Source: Flavobacteriales bacterium
Lineage (GTDB): Bacteria > Bacteroidota > Bacteroidia > Flavobacteriales > UBA7312
NCBI GenBank assembly: GCA_029248105.1
Contig: JAQWJZ010000008.1
Span: 1 to 48,709, forward strand
DNA length: 48,709 nt
Direction of reading: 5' to 3'
The position numbers and the translations under genes were made by a program. Every line of letters starts with the position of its first letter. The stretch's first letter is position 1. Positions 37,517-45,708 of this stretch are shown here, piece by piece. Below the pieces are notes generated by a model that worked only from the letters and a program-made list of their open reading frames with translations, was not told the DNA's origin and did not search any database.

Positions 37517-37524
37517 CAAAAATA
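37517..37524 (-). promoter_or_regulatory. -7 element of DUF456-mqnA, 4 bases from the start codon
   Basis: Minus strand TATTTTTG, TACC, ATG. It matches TAnnTTTG exactly and would give a leaderless transcript. Confidence 0.5.
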
Positions 37525-37570
37525 CGAATTTACTATTGGAAAAATTAATGAAAAGAAGGGTTATCTAGTA

Positions 37571-37578
37571 TAAATTTG
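37571..37578 (+). promoter_or_regulatory. -7 promoter element of the T9SS cargo gene
   Basis: TAAATTTG matches TAnnTTTG, 41 bases before the ATG at 37620. Confidence 0.45.
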
Positions 37579-37619
37579 CTAAAATTGTAGAGATTTAAAA
37601 TTCACAAAAAATATATTTT

Positions 37620-39671
37620 ATGAAAAAAGTTCTATTTATTTTTAGTTTACTTTCATTTTTCACAGCAAATGCACAATTCAACTTTACCGATGATTTTGAA
37701 AGCTACAATGTAGGCGACTTCATTGGAGAAACTGACACCGTTTGGGTGGTTTGGCCTGCAGCAGGCACAGAAGATGTACAAGTAACAGATGCCAACGCTT
37801 TCAGTGGCTCAAACTCTTTATATCTATCTTCTTCAGCCGCAACAGGCGGAGGACCTGAAGATATCGTTCTTGAATTTGGAGAATTATTCGATGAAGGTGA
37901 CTTCAACTTTACATCTAACTTTTATGTCAATAATAATATGGGTGGCTACTTCAATTTTCAAGCAGATACCGAAATTGGGGAAACATGGGCAATGGACTGT
38001 TTTTTGAATAATGATGGTACTATACAATTTTCAACTGGTGGTGGCGAAACCGTATTTTTAGAAAGCACCTATCCTTTTGACACTTGGTTCAATATTGAAA
38101 TGAATATTAACCTAACCCTAAATCAATGGGAAGTGATGATAGACAATCAGTTTATAGGAACTTTTGAAAACACTATAAATCAAGTGGCTTCTCTCAATCT
38201 ATACCCACTTAGTGGTAACCAATACTATTTAGATGATGTGTCTGTATCTCATGAACCATTTAACCCTGTAGGAATCAACGCTATTCTTTCAAGCTTAGAT
38301 CTACCGACATATGTGCAGTTTCCTGCAGATGTTGATATTATGGGGACAGTATTAAACTATGGAGCTGAAACAATTAACTCTATGGATATCGTTTGGACAG
38401 ACGGCACCAACACCTATACCGATAATGTCTCTGGCCTATCATTGGAAACATTAGACACTTACAATTTCACTCATCCTGATCAATTATCATTTACTGATGC
38501 TGATACAGCAAACCTAACCGTTAGCATTGAAAACGTTAATGCTAGTGCTGATGTTGATGACACTAACAATAGTATGAACGCTACAGTTTTTGCCGTAGAA
38601 TTTGTAACTCAGAAAACACCTCTTTTTGAGCATTTCACAAGTAACACCTGTGGGCCGTGCGCTTCTTTTAATCCTGGCTTTCAAAACCTACTAGATGCTA
38701 ATGATGTTAATGTTATTGACCAAGCCAAAGTTACGTGTATCAAATACCAAGTGAATTGGCCTGGATCAGGTGATCAAGCTTTTAATTCAGATGTTGGTAC
38801 ACGAGTACAGTATTATGAAGTATCAGGTGTACCGTCAGCACATATTGATGGGAAATCTACATCTTCCTCACAAGCAGAAATAGACCAACATAGAAACATG
38901 CCATGCTTCCTTGAGATTACAGGAACAGCTGTTGCTACAGATGGTACAGATTTAGCAGTTGATGTAACTGTTAAATCTCATTTCGATTATCCAAACTCAA
39001 CTATTCATGTCGCTATTGTTGAAGATGAATACAACAATACTGCAGGAACTAATGGCGAAACTGAATTTTTTCAGGTCATGCGAAAAATGTTACCATCGGC
39101 AGACGGTACAAGTGCTGACCTAAGCAGTGGTAATACTTCTACCCTTTCAGAAAATGTTACAGTAGCGGTGGGTAATGTCACTCAAAACTCATTCAGAATA
39201 TGGGAAGATTTGGGTAATTGCGTAGTCGTGGTATTCGTTGTTGATCAAGATACTAAGCAAGTATTACATTCTAAAGTTATTGAGATAACAGGGAATACTA
39301 CTGTTACCCCAACTTGGTCCTGTGAACCTACAGGCTGTATTGATCCTGGAACTGGAGAGGGTGAATTCAGCTCTCTAGCGGACTGCGAGGCAGACTGTGT
39401 TTCAGACATCGAATTTTGGAATGCAATAGATGTACAGCTAATGCCAAACCCAGCAAGAGATAATTTCTCTATCGAACTGAATGCTTCTTCTCAGAATGTA
39501 AGCGTTAGCGTATATTCTATAACTGGACAAATAGTTAGTGAATTTAATTACGGTACTCTTAAGGGCAAACAAATTATCCCTATGAATATTAGCTCATTAC
39601 AAGCGGGTATCTATACTGTTAAAATTCAAATGAATAACGAAGTATCAACACATCAGTTGATAAAACAATAA
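37620..39671 (+). CDS. T9SS cargo with Omp28-like thioredoxin-fold domain
   Basis: A 683-residue exported protein. Order: signal peptide (ends ANAQ), a jelly-roll/LamG-like domain (about 20-215), a CARDB-like Ig domain (about 225-325), an Omp28-type thioredoxin-fold domain with the CxxC pair C344-C347 (EHFTSNTCGPCASFNPGF) and a cis-Pro region (VSGVPSAHIDG), then a short Cys-rich linker (TGCIDPGTG, LADCEADC), and a type IX sorting domain of type A (VQLMPNPARDNFSIEL to the end, about the last 80 residues). It should cross the outer membrane through the type IX system and be secreted or surface-bound. A thiol-disulfide role is inferred from CGPC. It is a single-gene unit with a strong terminator. 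Confidence 0.88.
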   Translation: MKKVLFIFSLLSFFTANAQFNFTDDFESYNVGDFIGETDTVWVVWPAAGTEDVQVTDANAFSGSNSLYLSSSAATGGGPEDIVLEFGELFDEGDFNFTSNFYVNNNMGGYFNFQADTEIGETWAMDCFLNNDGTIQFSTGGGETVFLESTYPFDTWFNIEMNINLTLNQWEVMIDNQFIGTFENTINQVASLNLYPLSGNQYYLDDVSVSHEPFNPVGINAILSSLDLPTYVQFPADVDIMGTVLNYGAETINSMDIVWTDGTNTYTDNVSGLSLETLDTYNFTHPDQLSFTDADTANLTVSIENVNASADVDDTNNSMNATVFAVEFVTQKTPLFEHFTSNTCGPCASFNPGFQNLLDANDVNVIDQAKVTCIKYQVNWPGSGDQAFNSDVGTRVQYYEVSGVPSAHIDGKSTSSSQAEIDQHRNMPCFLEITGTAVATDGTDLAVDVTVKSHFDYPNSTIHVAIVEDEYNNTAGTNGETEFFQVMRKMLPSADGTSADLSSGNTSTLSENVTVAVGNVTQNSFRIWEDLGNCVVVVFVVDQDTKQVLHSKVIEITGNTTVTPTWSCEPTGCIDPGTGEGEFSSLADCEADCVSDIEFWNAIDVQLMPNPARDNFSIELNASSQNVSVSVYSITGQIVSEFNYGTLKGKQIIPMNISSLQAGIYTVKIQMNNEVSTHQLIKQ

Positions 39672-39694
39672 CTGTCTAAACAACAGGTATTTTT

Positions 39695-39725
39695 AGCAGC
39701 TCACAAATGTGAGCTGCTTTTTTTT
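39695..39725 (+). terminator. Strong terminator after the T9SS cargo gene
   Basis: A 10-bp perfect stem AGCAGCTCAC (39695-39704) / GTGAGCTGCT (39709-39718) with loop AAAT, followed by eight T. Confidence 0.92.
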
Positions 39726-39745
39726 ACAATAACATCTAAAAGATG

Positions 39746-39753
39746 TAAATTCG
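39746..39753 (+). promoter_or_regulatory. -7-like element of purB
   Basis: TAAATTCG is a one-base variant of TAnnTTTG, 25 bases before the purB ATG. Confidence 0.4.
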
Positions 39754-39778
39754 CAAAATAGAAATTAAGCTTTTCAAA

Positions 39779-41131
39779 ATGTCGTTATCCGCTCTAAATG
39801 CAATCTCACCAATAGATGGTCGTTACCATTCAAAAACTAAAGAACTTAGTGCATACTACTCTGAGTCTGCACTCATTAAATACAGACTACAAGTAGAAGT
39901 AGAATATTTTATTGCTCTTTGTGAATTACCATTGCCTCAATTAGAAAAATTTAATACTGATTTATTTGGCTCATTGAGGAAGGTTTACCTCAATTTCAAC
40001 GATGAAGATGCCCAAAAAATAAAAGATATTGAAGCTATTACTAACCACGATGTTAAAGCGGTAGAATATTTTCTGAAAGAGCAATTTGATAAACTAAATA
40101 TCAGTGAGTACAAAGAATTTATACACTTTGCGCTAACCTCACAAGACATTAACAATACAGCGACACCACTGCTTATAAAGGAATCAGTAGAGGATATATT
40201 TCTTCCCAGTTATCTGGAGTTAGTCGAAAAGCTAATCGAGTTAAAAGATGAATGGGCTAACATACCCCTGCTGGCAAGGACACATGGTCAGGCGGCATCT
40301 CCTACTCTTTTAGGTAAGGAAGTGATGGTATTTATTGAACGACTAGAACGTCAGATGGGTTTATTAAATATGGTTCCATTCTCCGCTAAGTTTGGTGGAG
40401 CAACAGGTAATTTCAACGCTCACCACATTGCCTATCCAGAAGTAGATTGGGTAGCTTTTTCTAACGACTTTGTTGAGGATACGCTAGGCTTAGACCGATC
40501 ACAAGTCACTACTCAAATTGAACACTATGATAACTTAGCAGCTCTTTTTGATAATTTCAAACGAATAAATACTATCCTCATTGATTTAAGTCGTGATATA
40601 TGGACTTATATATCGATGAATTACTTCAAGCAAAAAATTAAAGAAGGCGAAGTAGGTTCATCTGCTATGCCCCACAAAGTAAACCCCATAGATTTTGAAA
40701 ATGCCGAAGGTAATCTAGGTATAGCAAATGCTATTTTCGAACACCTATCTGCTAAACTGCCTATCTCTAGACTTCAAAGGGATTTAACAGACTCCACTGT
40801 TTTGAGAAATGTAGGCGTACCTATGGCTCACTCTATTTTAGGCTTTAAATCCATATTAAAAGGGTTGAATAAATTGATTCTTAATGAAGAGGCTATTCGT
40901 GCAGACTTAGACGACAATTGGGCAGTAGTAGCAGAAGCTATTCAAACCATTCTGAGAAAAGAAGGTTATCCCAAACCATATGAGGCTCTAAAGGCATTGA
41001 CCAGAACTAACGGATTGATAGAACAACCTACACTGATTAACTTTATTGATACTTTAAAAGTAAGTGATGAATTGAAAGAGTACTTGAAAAGCATTACCCC
41101 TTTCAACTATACGGGTATAGAAAAACTTTAA
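39779..41131 (+). CDS. purB: Adenylosuccinate lyase
   Basis: It releases fumarate twice in purine synthesis: from SAICAR and from adenylosuccinate. The 450 residues contain the superfamily signature GSSAMPHKVNPIDFENAEG, the catalytic-His region THGQAASPTLLGKE, and the N-terminal ALNAISPIDGRYHSKTKEL of the E. coli-type enzymes. Its stop codon shares the palindrome TTAA with that of the convergent gene on the right, with no terminator between them. Confidence 0.97.
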   Translation: MSLSALNAISPIDGRYHSKTKELSAYYSESALIKYRLQVEVEYFIALCELPLPQLEKFNTDLFGSLRKVYLNFNDEDAQKIKDIEAITNHDVKAVEYFLKEQFDKLNISEYKEFIHFALTSQDINNTATPLLIKESVEDIFLPSYLELVEKLIELKDEWANIPLLARTHGQAASPTLLGKEVMVFIERLERQMGLLNMVPFSAKFGGATGNFNAHHIAYPEVDWVAFSNDFVEDTLGLDRSQVTTQIEHYDNLAALFDNFKRINTILIDLSRDIWTYISMNYFKQKIKEGEVGSSAMPHKVNPIDFENAEGNLGIANAIFEHLSAKLPISRLQRDLTDSTVLRNVGVPMAHSILGFKSILKGLNKLILNEEAIRADLDDNWAVVAEAIQTILRKEGYPKPYEALKALTRTNGLIEQPTLINFIDTLKVSDELKEYLKSITPFNYTGIEKL

Positions 41132-41682
41132 TCCTCAATCAGTTTATATTTCCCGAGATAATCTGACCAATTCCAAATGAAATTGCTCATTAAATCGGTC
41201 AATTCTTGAAGAAAAACAGGATTCGGCTCGTTTTGATTTTTCAATAAGTCGCCTTGATATTCGTTCAAATTATATTTTACAAAAATACTTTTCGCCATGG
41301 CTTTTTCAATGGTAATATCTTCGCTGTATTGTTCCTTAAAAAAGTTTTCGTAGTCGATAAACATATCTCTAACAAGGTCTTCCTCTAAATCCATAAACTT
41401 GATAAGCTCATTCAAACTAGCATGGTGCAAACGGTTTACTATATGATCATCAAAAAAGTTTGGCAGACAATGGTTATTAGCTGCAAAGACAATCATCAAA
41501 AACCAATTGGCATCGTCCATCTTTAAATTTGGAGATTCCTCAAATTTTCTGTTGTCATTGACAAATTCAATGATTTCCGAAAAACCTAAATCAATAACCT
41601 CAAAAAGAGTCCTAGAATACACTGAGGCCAAATCCTTTACGTTAACTTTCTCTTTTTTGCTAAAGCCAAATAATTTCAACAT
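41128..41682 (-). CDS. Unknown 184-residue cytoplasmic protein
   Basis: I do not recognise the family. The product is predicted soluble and helical, without signal peptide or membrane segment. It begins with a basic stretch (MLKLFGFSKKEKVNVKD) and has conserved-looking aromatic and acidic segments (DDANWFLMIVFAANNHCLPN; DMFIDYENFFKEQY; NFIWNWSDYLGKYK). Composition and codon use are like its neighbours. It is 6 bases downstream of lhgO and is the last gene of a four-gene leftward unit, so it is probably a real gene of the organism. Confidence 0.65.
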   Translation of the reverse strand: MLKLFGFSKKEKVNVKDLASVYSRTLFEVIDLGFSEIIEFVNDNRKFEESPNLKMDDANWFLMIVFAANNHCLPNFFDDHIVNRLHHASLNELIKFMDLEEDLVRDMFIDYENFFKEQYSEDITIEKAMAKSIFVKYNLNEYQGDLLKNQNEPNPVFLQELTDLMSNFIWNWSDYLGKYKLIED

Positions 41683-41688
41683 AATATG

Positions 41689-42906
41689 CTAAGGTAAACT
41701 AAAATTTTTCTTTACTACTGTTAACACTTCATCGCCTATTGCCAAGCAAGCTGTTGCTGCTGGAGATGGCGCATTCAAAACGTGGATACTGTCGTCTTTG
41801 CATTCTATTTTAAAGTCGTCGAACACCTCGCCATCTCTGCCGAGTGCCATTGCTCTGACTCCACTTCGTCCAACCACGATATCCTCCATTTTCAACGAAG
41901 GTATCAATCTATTTAATTCTTTCAAAAATAATCGCTTAGAAAATGCTCTTTTGTACTCATTTAATCCAAAACGCCAGTGTTTGAAGAATAATTTCCATGT
42001 CCCTTGGTACATTAAAGCCTCAAGTGTATCCTTGAGGTTAAAGTCCGTTTTGCCGTAGCCTTCACGCTTAAATGTAAATACGGCATTTGGACCACACTCT
42101 ATACTACCATCAACCATACGAGTAAAGTGAACCCCTAAGAAGGGGAATTCAGGATTAGGGACGGGGTATATTAAATTATTGACTTTTGATTTGCCTTTCT
42201 CACTCAAGTCATAATAATCGCCTCTGAAGCCTACTATTCGAACGTCTGACTCAATCTTATCTTTTTTAGCTAATCTATCAGAATGTAACCCCCCACAAAG
42301 TATTTTTTTACTCGCTTTAAACTGACCCTTTGACGTATTGATGATTCCACCCTTGCTAAAAGATTTCACCTCACAAGAATATAATATTCTACTGTTGGGA
42401 TTAATTTCTTTTATCAGTTCAGCCAATTTATTAGTAACTCCAACAAAGTCGATAATACCAGACTCTGGAACCCATAAAGCCGCCAAGCCTTCCACATGAG
42501 GTTCAATTTCTTTTAAGCGATTGGCATCTATTTTTTCTATACCCTCGAGGCCATTGGCTTTGCCTGTTTCACAAATTTTATCTAAACGCTCTAGCTCGTC
42601 TTGTGAAACAGCAACAACGACTTTACCACAAACATCGTGCTTGATATGGTGATTTTTAGCAAAGTCAACTAATTGCTTTCTTCCATTTACACAGTTTTTG
42701 GCTCTAAAAGACCCCGGACGGTAATACAAACCCGAATGGATAACACCTGAATTTCTACCTGTTTGATGGGCAGCTAAAGTATCTTCTTTTTCAAAGACCA
42801 CTATATTGAGATGAGGGTATTCTTGTTGCAGTTTATAAGCACATGAAAGGCCTACTATTCCACCTCCTACTATTGCGATGTCAAACGTTTGTGATTGCTC
42901 TGCCAT
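41689..42906 (-). CDS. lhgO: L-2-hydroxyglutarate oxidase
   Basis: An FAD enzyme of the DAO family that oxidises L-2-hydroxyglutarate to 2-oxoglutarate and passes electrons to the quinone pool. The 405 residues have an N-terminal FAD motif (IAIVGGGIVGLSCAYKLQ), HQTGRNSGVIHSGLYYRPGS, typical of LhgO, and a C-terminal VLNAPSPAATACLAIGDEV. It shares one base with the DUF5777 gene upstream and is followed by the unknown 184-residue gene. Confidence 0.93.
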   Translation of the reverse strand: MAEQSQTFDIAIVGGGIVGLSCAYKLQQEYPHLNIVVFEKEDTLAAHQTGRNSGVIHSGLYYRPGSFRAKNCVNGRKQLVDFAKNHHIKHDVCGKVVVAVSQDELERLDKICETGKANGLEGIEKIDANRLKEIEPHVEGLAALWVPESGIIDFVGVTNKLAELIKEINPNSRILYSCEVKSFSKGGIINTSKGQFKASKKILCGGLHSDRLAKKDKIESDVRIVGFRGDYYDLSEKGKSKVNNLIYPVPNPEFPFLGVHFTRMVDGSIECGPNAVFTFKREGYGKTDFNLKDTLEALMYQGTWKLFFKHWRFGLNEYKRAFSKRLFLKELNRLIPSLKMEDIVVGRSGVRAMALGRDGEVFDDFKIECKDDSIHVLNAPSPAATACLAIGDEVLTVVKKNFSLP

Positions 42907-43751
42907 TAAAATACTCTTGATATATTAAAGCCAAAATAGATATCTCCTTCTAGCCATTCTCCTTGGGTTTCTATTAAAAAGGCATGTTCGTTCATTCCTC
43001 TAGAATTACTAAGGTGTAAAGAAAAAACGTGCCCACCAGTTTCTATATCCACTCCTAAAGACAACATATTTACATGATTTTCTTTCATCTCGCTAAGAGC
43101 ATTAAAATACTCACCATTAACAGAAATCTTTTTGCTGACTTTATAACGCCCTCCCAGTCCTATGAACAAAGGATCAGCAGATGTACCAGCCTCGTAAGAA
43201 TTGAGGTGCATATGTGTCGGTAAGATTACAGCAGAAAAATTAGAGGAGAACTTCCTAGCAATAATAAACTGATTACTGAAGGTTATCTGATTGAGCAAAT
43301 CGAAATTGGCTTCTTCCCTTTTACTCTCCGATGGATGAATCAAAAACACAGATGAATAGGCTGACAAGACAAAAGGGAAAGAATTACTTTGTCGCAATAT
43401 ATTCCACTTTACGGAAGCATCAAATTGTTTGTTGGTAGAACTACGACCACCACTTAGGCTAATGCGTTCTGTTAAACCATAATCCAATGCCATACGCACT
43501 TGAGAATTATCTAAGCCCCATAAGTTATAAAAACCTGAATTAAGTGTACCAAAACGGTGTTGTATTAAGAACTTGAATTCCCCTTTGGCGGTTTGTTTGG
43601 AAGACTGAGCATTGACAATTCTATTATCTTTAAAAATTGAGGTCGTTATTTTTCTTTCATTATCATCTGCTTCTAGCATACTCAGCAGATCTTGAGAAAA
43701 ACTGAATTGAAAAGAAAAGAGCAGAGCTAGCAAAAATAGTTTATTCATCAT
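42906..43751 (-). CDS. DUF5777 outer-membrane beta-barrel-like protein
   Basis: A 281-residue secreted protein: signal peptide (ends FSFSQ), then alternating strands typical of an outer-membrane barrel (FLIQHRFGTLNSGFYNLWGL; GLTERISLSGGRSSTNKQFD) ending in aromatic FGFNISRVF. It matches DUF5777. The start may be either of two adjacent ATGs. It overlaps the YceI gene by 11 bases. DUF5777 and YceI together suggest a lipid- or electron-transfer-related envelope function, not proven. Confidence 0.8.
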   Translation of the reverse strand: MMNKLFLLALLFSFQFSFSQDLLSMLEADDNERKITTSIFKDNRIVNAQSSKQTAKGEFKFLIQHRFGTLNSGFYNLWGLDNSQVRMALDYGLTERISLSGGRSSTNKQFDASVKWNILRQSNSFPFVLSAYSSVFLIHPSESKREEANFDLLNQITFSNQFIIARKFSSNFSAVILPTHMHLNSYEAGTSADPLFIGLGGRYKVSKKISVNGEYFNALSEMKENHVNMLSLGVDIETGGHVFSLHLSNSRGMNEHAFLIETQGEWLEGDIYFGFNISRVF

Positions 43752-44280
43752 TTTTGTTTTGAAGTTTCATATCAACCACCACTTGGATGACTTCTGCAAT
43801 TTTATACATCATAATTTTGGGAATATCTACATCGTAATTATCTAAAACAACATCGAAAGTAGATGAAATGTGTAAGTTCCCGTTTTTGAGTTGTGCGTTA
43901 GCAATCATCTCTGTGTTTTTGCTTATGCCGTGTATAGTAAGCTCTCCTTTAACCTTAAGGTTGTGTTGTTTACTCAAATCCAATTCTGAAAAACCAGCTA
44001 TTGAACCAGTGAAAGTTGATAAGGGGTATTTTTCACTCTCCAGATAACTTTCATTAATATGCTCTTGCATTAGGGAGATAGGGAAGGTAAAATCTTCAAT
44101 TTTCAGACGAAAAGCAAAGCCTCCTGTCTGACTATCAACAATCGCCGATACCTCATTATTGACAGCCTCAATATTTTCTATGGGTGCTTCAGAAAAGAAA
44201 CTAACCGATCCGTTATTGCAGTAGTATTGTTGAGCAATAAGCGGAGTACTAAAAAGTAAACAAATCAAGATTAGTCGCAT
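43741..44280 (-). CDS. YceI-family periplasmic protein
   Basis: A 179-residue exported protein with signal peptide (ends TPLIAQ) and a lipocalin-like YceI fold (ESEKYPLSTFTGSIAGFSEL; the signature VKGELTIHGISKNTEM). The family binds long-chain isoprenoids or similar lipids in the periplasm. It is the first gene of the leftward unit YceI-DUF5777-lhgO-unknown. The -7 box TATCTTTG (44285-44292) ends 4 bases before the ATG, so the operon mRNA may be leaderless. Confidence 0.9.
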   Translation of the reverse strand: MRLILICLLFSTPLIAQQYYCNNGSVSFFSEAPIENIEAVNNEVSAIVDSQTGGFAFRLKIEDFTFPISLMQEHINESYLESEKYPLSTFTGSIAGFSELDLSKQHNLKVKGELTIHGISKNTEMIANAQLKNGNLHISSTFDVVLDNYDVDIPKIMMYKIAEVIQVVVDMKLQNKNDE

Positions 44281-44284
44281 AGAG

Positions 44285-44292
44285 CAAAGATA
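44285..44292 (-). promoter_or_regulatory. -7 element of the YceI operon, 4 bases from the start codon
   Basis: Minus strand TATCTTTG, CTCT, ATG; an exact match to TAnnTTTG. Confidence 0.5.
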
Positions 44293-44307
44293 GTAATTTA
44301 GTCCTTT

Positions 44308-45612
44308 TTATAGTCTTTTTGTCAATTTGTATCCTACAAAAAATAAGACAAAAATAACTATGAGTCCAGCTTGTTGTGTTTCAAAATAGGCTGTTGCTAA
44401 TCCGAATAAAAATGGCCCTAAAAAAGCAGTCATTTTTCCTGAAAAGGCATAAAAGCCAAAAAATTCATTTCTTTTTTCTTCAGGTGTTATCCGTGCCATA
44501 TAGCTTCTACTTGCCGATTGGTTTGGTCCCGAGAACAAGCCTATAAGGATAGCAGCTATCCAAAACAAATTTTTGGAATTGAACCAATCTGGTATGGCAT
44601 TGCCTCCAAAAATAAACTGAAACAGACCGGGTAATTCAGGAGCTGAAAAGGCTATTAGACAAGCTATCATAAGAAAAACTATACTCCACAATATTACTTT
44701 TTGGCTTCCCTTGCCATCGTCCAGATAGCCAAAAGCATAAGCCCCAATTCCTGCCATTACGTTAAGCACAATACCTAAAATTATTATCTCCTCAAAAGAG
44801 AACCCAATAGTCGTTGCTGCATATATACCACCAAAAGCAAATATGGTTATTAGTGCATCGTTATAAACTAAACGAGCCAAAAGAAAATGAAATATGTTGC
44901 GATATGAAGAAATAGAATTTAGGGTATTTTTCAACCCATCAAAAGAATTTTTAATTGCTAGTGATAAAGGTTTATTGTTCTTGTGTTTATGGTCTTTGAC
45001 CCAAAGGAAAAGAGGTAGGCTAAAAATCAAAAACCATAAGGCTACCAACAAATTGGTGGCTCTAATATTTTCTCCATTTTCTGTACTAAAACCTAAAATA
45101 GGCTGTTCGGTTTGCACAAAAAACAACAAGGCTACCACTAAAGCCAATAGCCCTCCTACATAACCCAAACCCCATGCCATACCAGACACTTTACCAATAC
45201 GGTGTTCTGAACTCAATTCGGGCAGATAGGCATTACAAAATACGGTGCCAAACTCAAAAGCGATATTAGCAATAATAAAAAGTCCCAGAGCAAAAACAAC
45301 CTGACCGTCTTGCGGAAAAAATAAAAGTGCTGTCGCCACCACACATACCAAAGTACTTAGAAGCATAATACCTTTTCTTGAACCAACATTATCGGCAATA
45401 GCTCCTAAAATAGGCGATAATAAAGCGACCACTATAGCTGTTATTGAAATTGCCCAAGACCAATATTGAGTCCCTAATATTTCATTATCAGCTATGGATT
45501 GGGTAAAGTAAGTACCATATATAAAAGTAACTACCAAAGTAGTAAAGGCAGAGTTAGCAAAGTCATACATGGCCCACGACCAAATTTGTCTTTTATCGTC
45601 TTTTTGAATCAT
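44308..45612 (-). CDS. UMF1-family MFS transporter
   Basis: A 434-residue inner-membrane protein with about 12 hydrophobic segments. Marks of the UMF1/Atg22-like group: SWAMYDFANSAFTTLVVTFI at the N-terminus, the MFS loop GAIADNVGSRKG, FGTVFCNAYLPELSSEHRIG, and GLFSGPNQSASRSYMARITP. The substrate is unknown; efflux of small metabolites or amino acids is the usual guess. The box TACTTTCG (45618-45625) ends 5 bases before the ATG, so this mRNA may also be leaderless. It is divergent from the SulP gene, 96 bases apart. Confidence 0.9.
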   Translation of the reverse strand: MIQKDDKRQIWSWAMYDFANSAFTTLVVTFIYGTYFTQSIADNEILGTQYWSWAISITAIVVALLSPILGAIADNVGSRKGIMLLSTLVCVVATALLFFPQDGQVVFALGLFIIANIAFEFGTVFCNAYLPELSSEHRIGKVSGMAWGLGYVGGLLALVVALLFFVQTEQPILGFSTENGENIRATNLLVALWFLIFSLPLFLWVKDHKHKNNKPLSLAIKNSFDGLKNTLNSISSYRNIFHFLLARLVYNDALITIFAFGGIYAATTIGFSFEEIIILGIVLNVMAGIGAYAFGYLDDGKGSQKVILWSIVFLMIACLIAFSAPELPGLFQFIFGGNAIPDWFNSKNLFWIAAILIGLFSGPNQSASRSYMARITPEEKRNEFFGFYAFSGKMTAFLGPFLFGLATAYFETQQAGLIVIFVLFFVGYKLTKRL

Positions 45613-45617
45613 AAGTC

Positions 45618-45625
45618 CGAAAGTA
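45618..45625 (-). promoter_or_regulatory. -7-like element of the UMF1 gene, 5 bases from the start codon
   Basis: Minus strand TACTTTCG, GACTT, ATG; one mismatch to TAnnTTTG. Confidence 0.4.
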
Positions 45626-45682
45626 CAATTATTTATTATGATAATTTAATTCAATAAATCGCTACTATTTCTTTGAATAACT

Positions 45683-45690
45683 TACTTTTG
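45683..45690 (+). promoter_or_regulatory. -7 promoter element of the SulP gene
   Basis: TACTTTTG matches TAnnTTTG, 18 bases before the ATG at 45709. Confidence 0.45.
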
Positions 45691-45708
45691 CCGACTTAAT
45701 TTAAACAG

